DNA of 64,000 bases from Moraxella cuniculi DSM 21768 (GTDB lineage Bacteria > Pseudomonadota > Gammaproteobacteria > Pseudomonadales > Moraxellaceae): the NCBI RefSeq assembly GCF_900156515.1, contig NZ_FTNU01000001.1:62001-126000 (forward strand), written 5' to 3'. Below, in pieces: positions 63,980 to 64,000 of this stretch. The notes below the pieces were generated by a model. The model was not told where the DNA came from. It did no database searches and was given only the letters and a program-made list of their open reading frames with translations. The first letter of the stretch is position 1; every line of letters begins with the position of its first letter. The position numbers and the translations under genes are program-made.

Positions 63980-64000
63980 AAAAACACCTTTTGTATTTAT

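Overview
The window reads as chromosomal DNA of a gamma-proteobacterium of the family Moraxellaceae, most probably a Moraxella of animal (bovine-type) origin. Base composition is moderately AT-rich and many promoters are extended -10 (TGnTATAAT). The housekeeping genes are of gammaproteobacterial type, and a GATC-specific restriction-modification locus has the gene order known for MboI of Moraxella bovis. Species is inferred, not proven. No rRNA, tRNA, CRISPR array or insertion sequence was recognised.

Layout. 0-9 kb: 5' end of a class A penicillin-binding protein, an AT-rich gap, a TM2-domain protein, an EexN-type lipoprotein divergent from a small XRE regulator with twin operators, htpG, then two paralogous small secreted Cys-rich proteins, each behind a 19-21 nt poly-T tract and flanking a membrane-anchored C13 peptidase, then gdhA and a SafE/CcoS pair. 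9-21 kb: selO, a fatty-acid desaturase with divergent TetR regulator, a PuuP-like permease, pteridine reductase and cca, a YjgR ATPase, a TerD protein and a D-2-hydroxyglutarate dehydrogenase-type flavoprotein. 21-30 kb: trhP, then an AT-rich GATC restriction-modification module in which the first methyltransferase and the endonuclease form one continuous reading frame, then yfhL, yqeY, rsmI, engB, cytochrome c4, a membrane protein and rnfH.

30-40 kb is mosaic. An ASCH-PrmC fusion gene (30.6-31.9 kb) and a five-gene cluster (35.7-39.9 kb) carry repeated copies of the Pasteurellaceae DNA-uptake signal ACAAGCGGT, including an inverted pair forming a hairpin. Three of the five genes in the cluster are broken by single-base indels or a nonsense codon, while the MIF-like and LysR genes remain open. 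This looks like natural transformation with Pasteurellaceae DNA followed by decay. Between the two blocks lie Moraxella-type genes: an MliC-like lipoprotein, nitronate monooxygenase and nhaA.

40-64 kb: a GltP-like symporter, yfcA, coaBC, a metallophosphoesterase, two tandem fadD paralogues, rph, two unassigned membrane proteins, a complete type I secretion apparatus (TolC, LapB-like ABC exporter, HlyD/LapC-like adaptor) with no neighbouring substrate, a DUF3465 lipoprotein, outer-membrane phospholipase A, a translationally coupled comF-pilV-pilW-pilX run, an outer-membrane barrel protein, a phosphopantetheinyl transferase and pal.

Start codons were moved from the longest open frame wherever a ribosome-binding site or family length supported a shorter protein. 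Function calls rest on recognisable motifs and remembered family sequences; no database search was possible.
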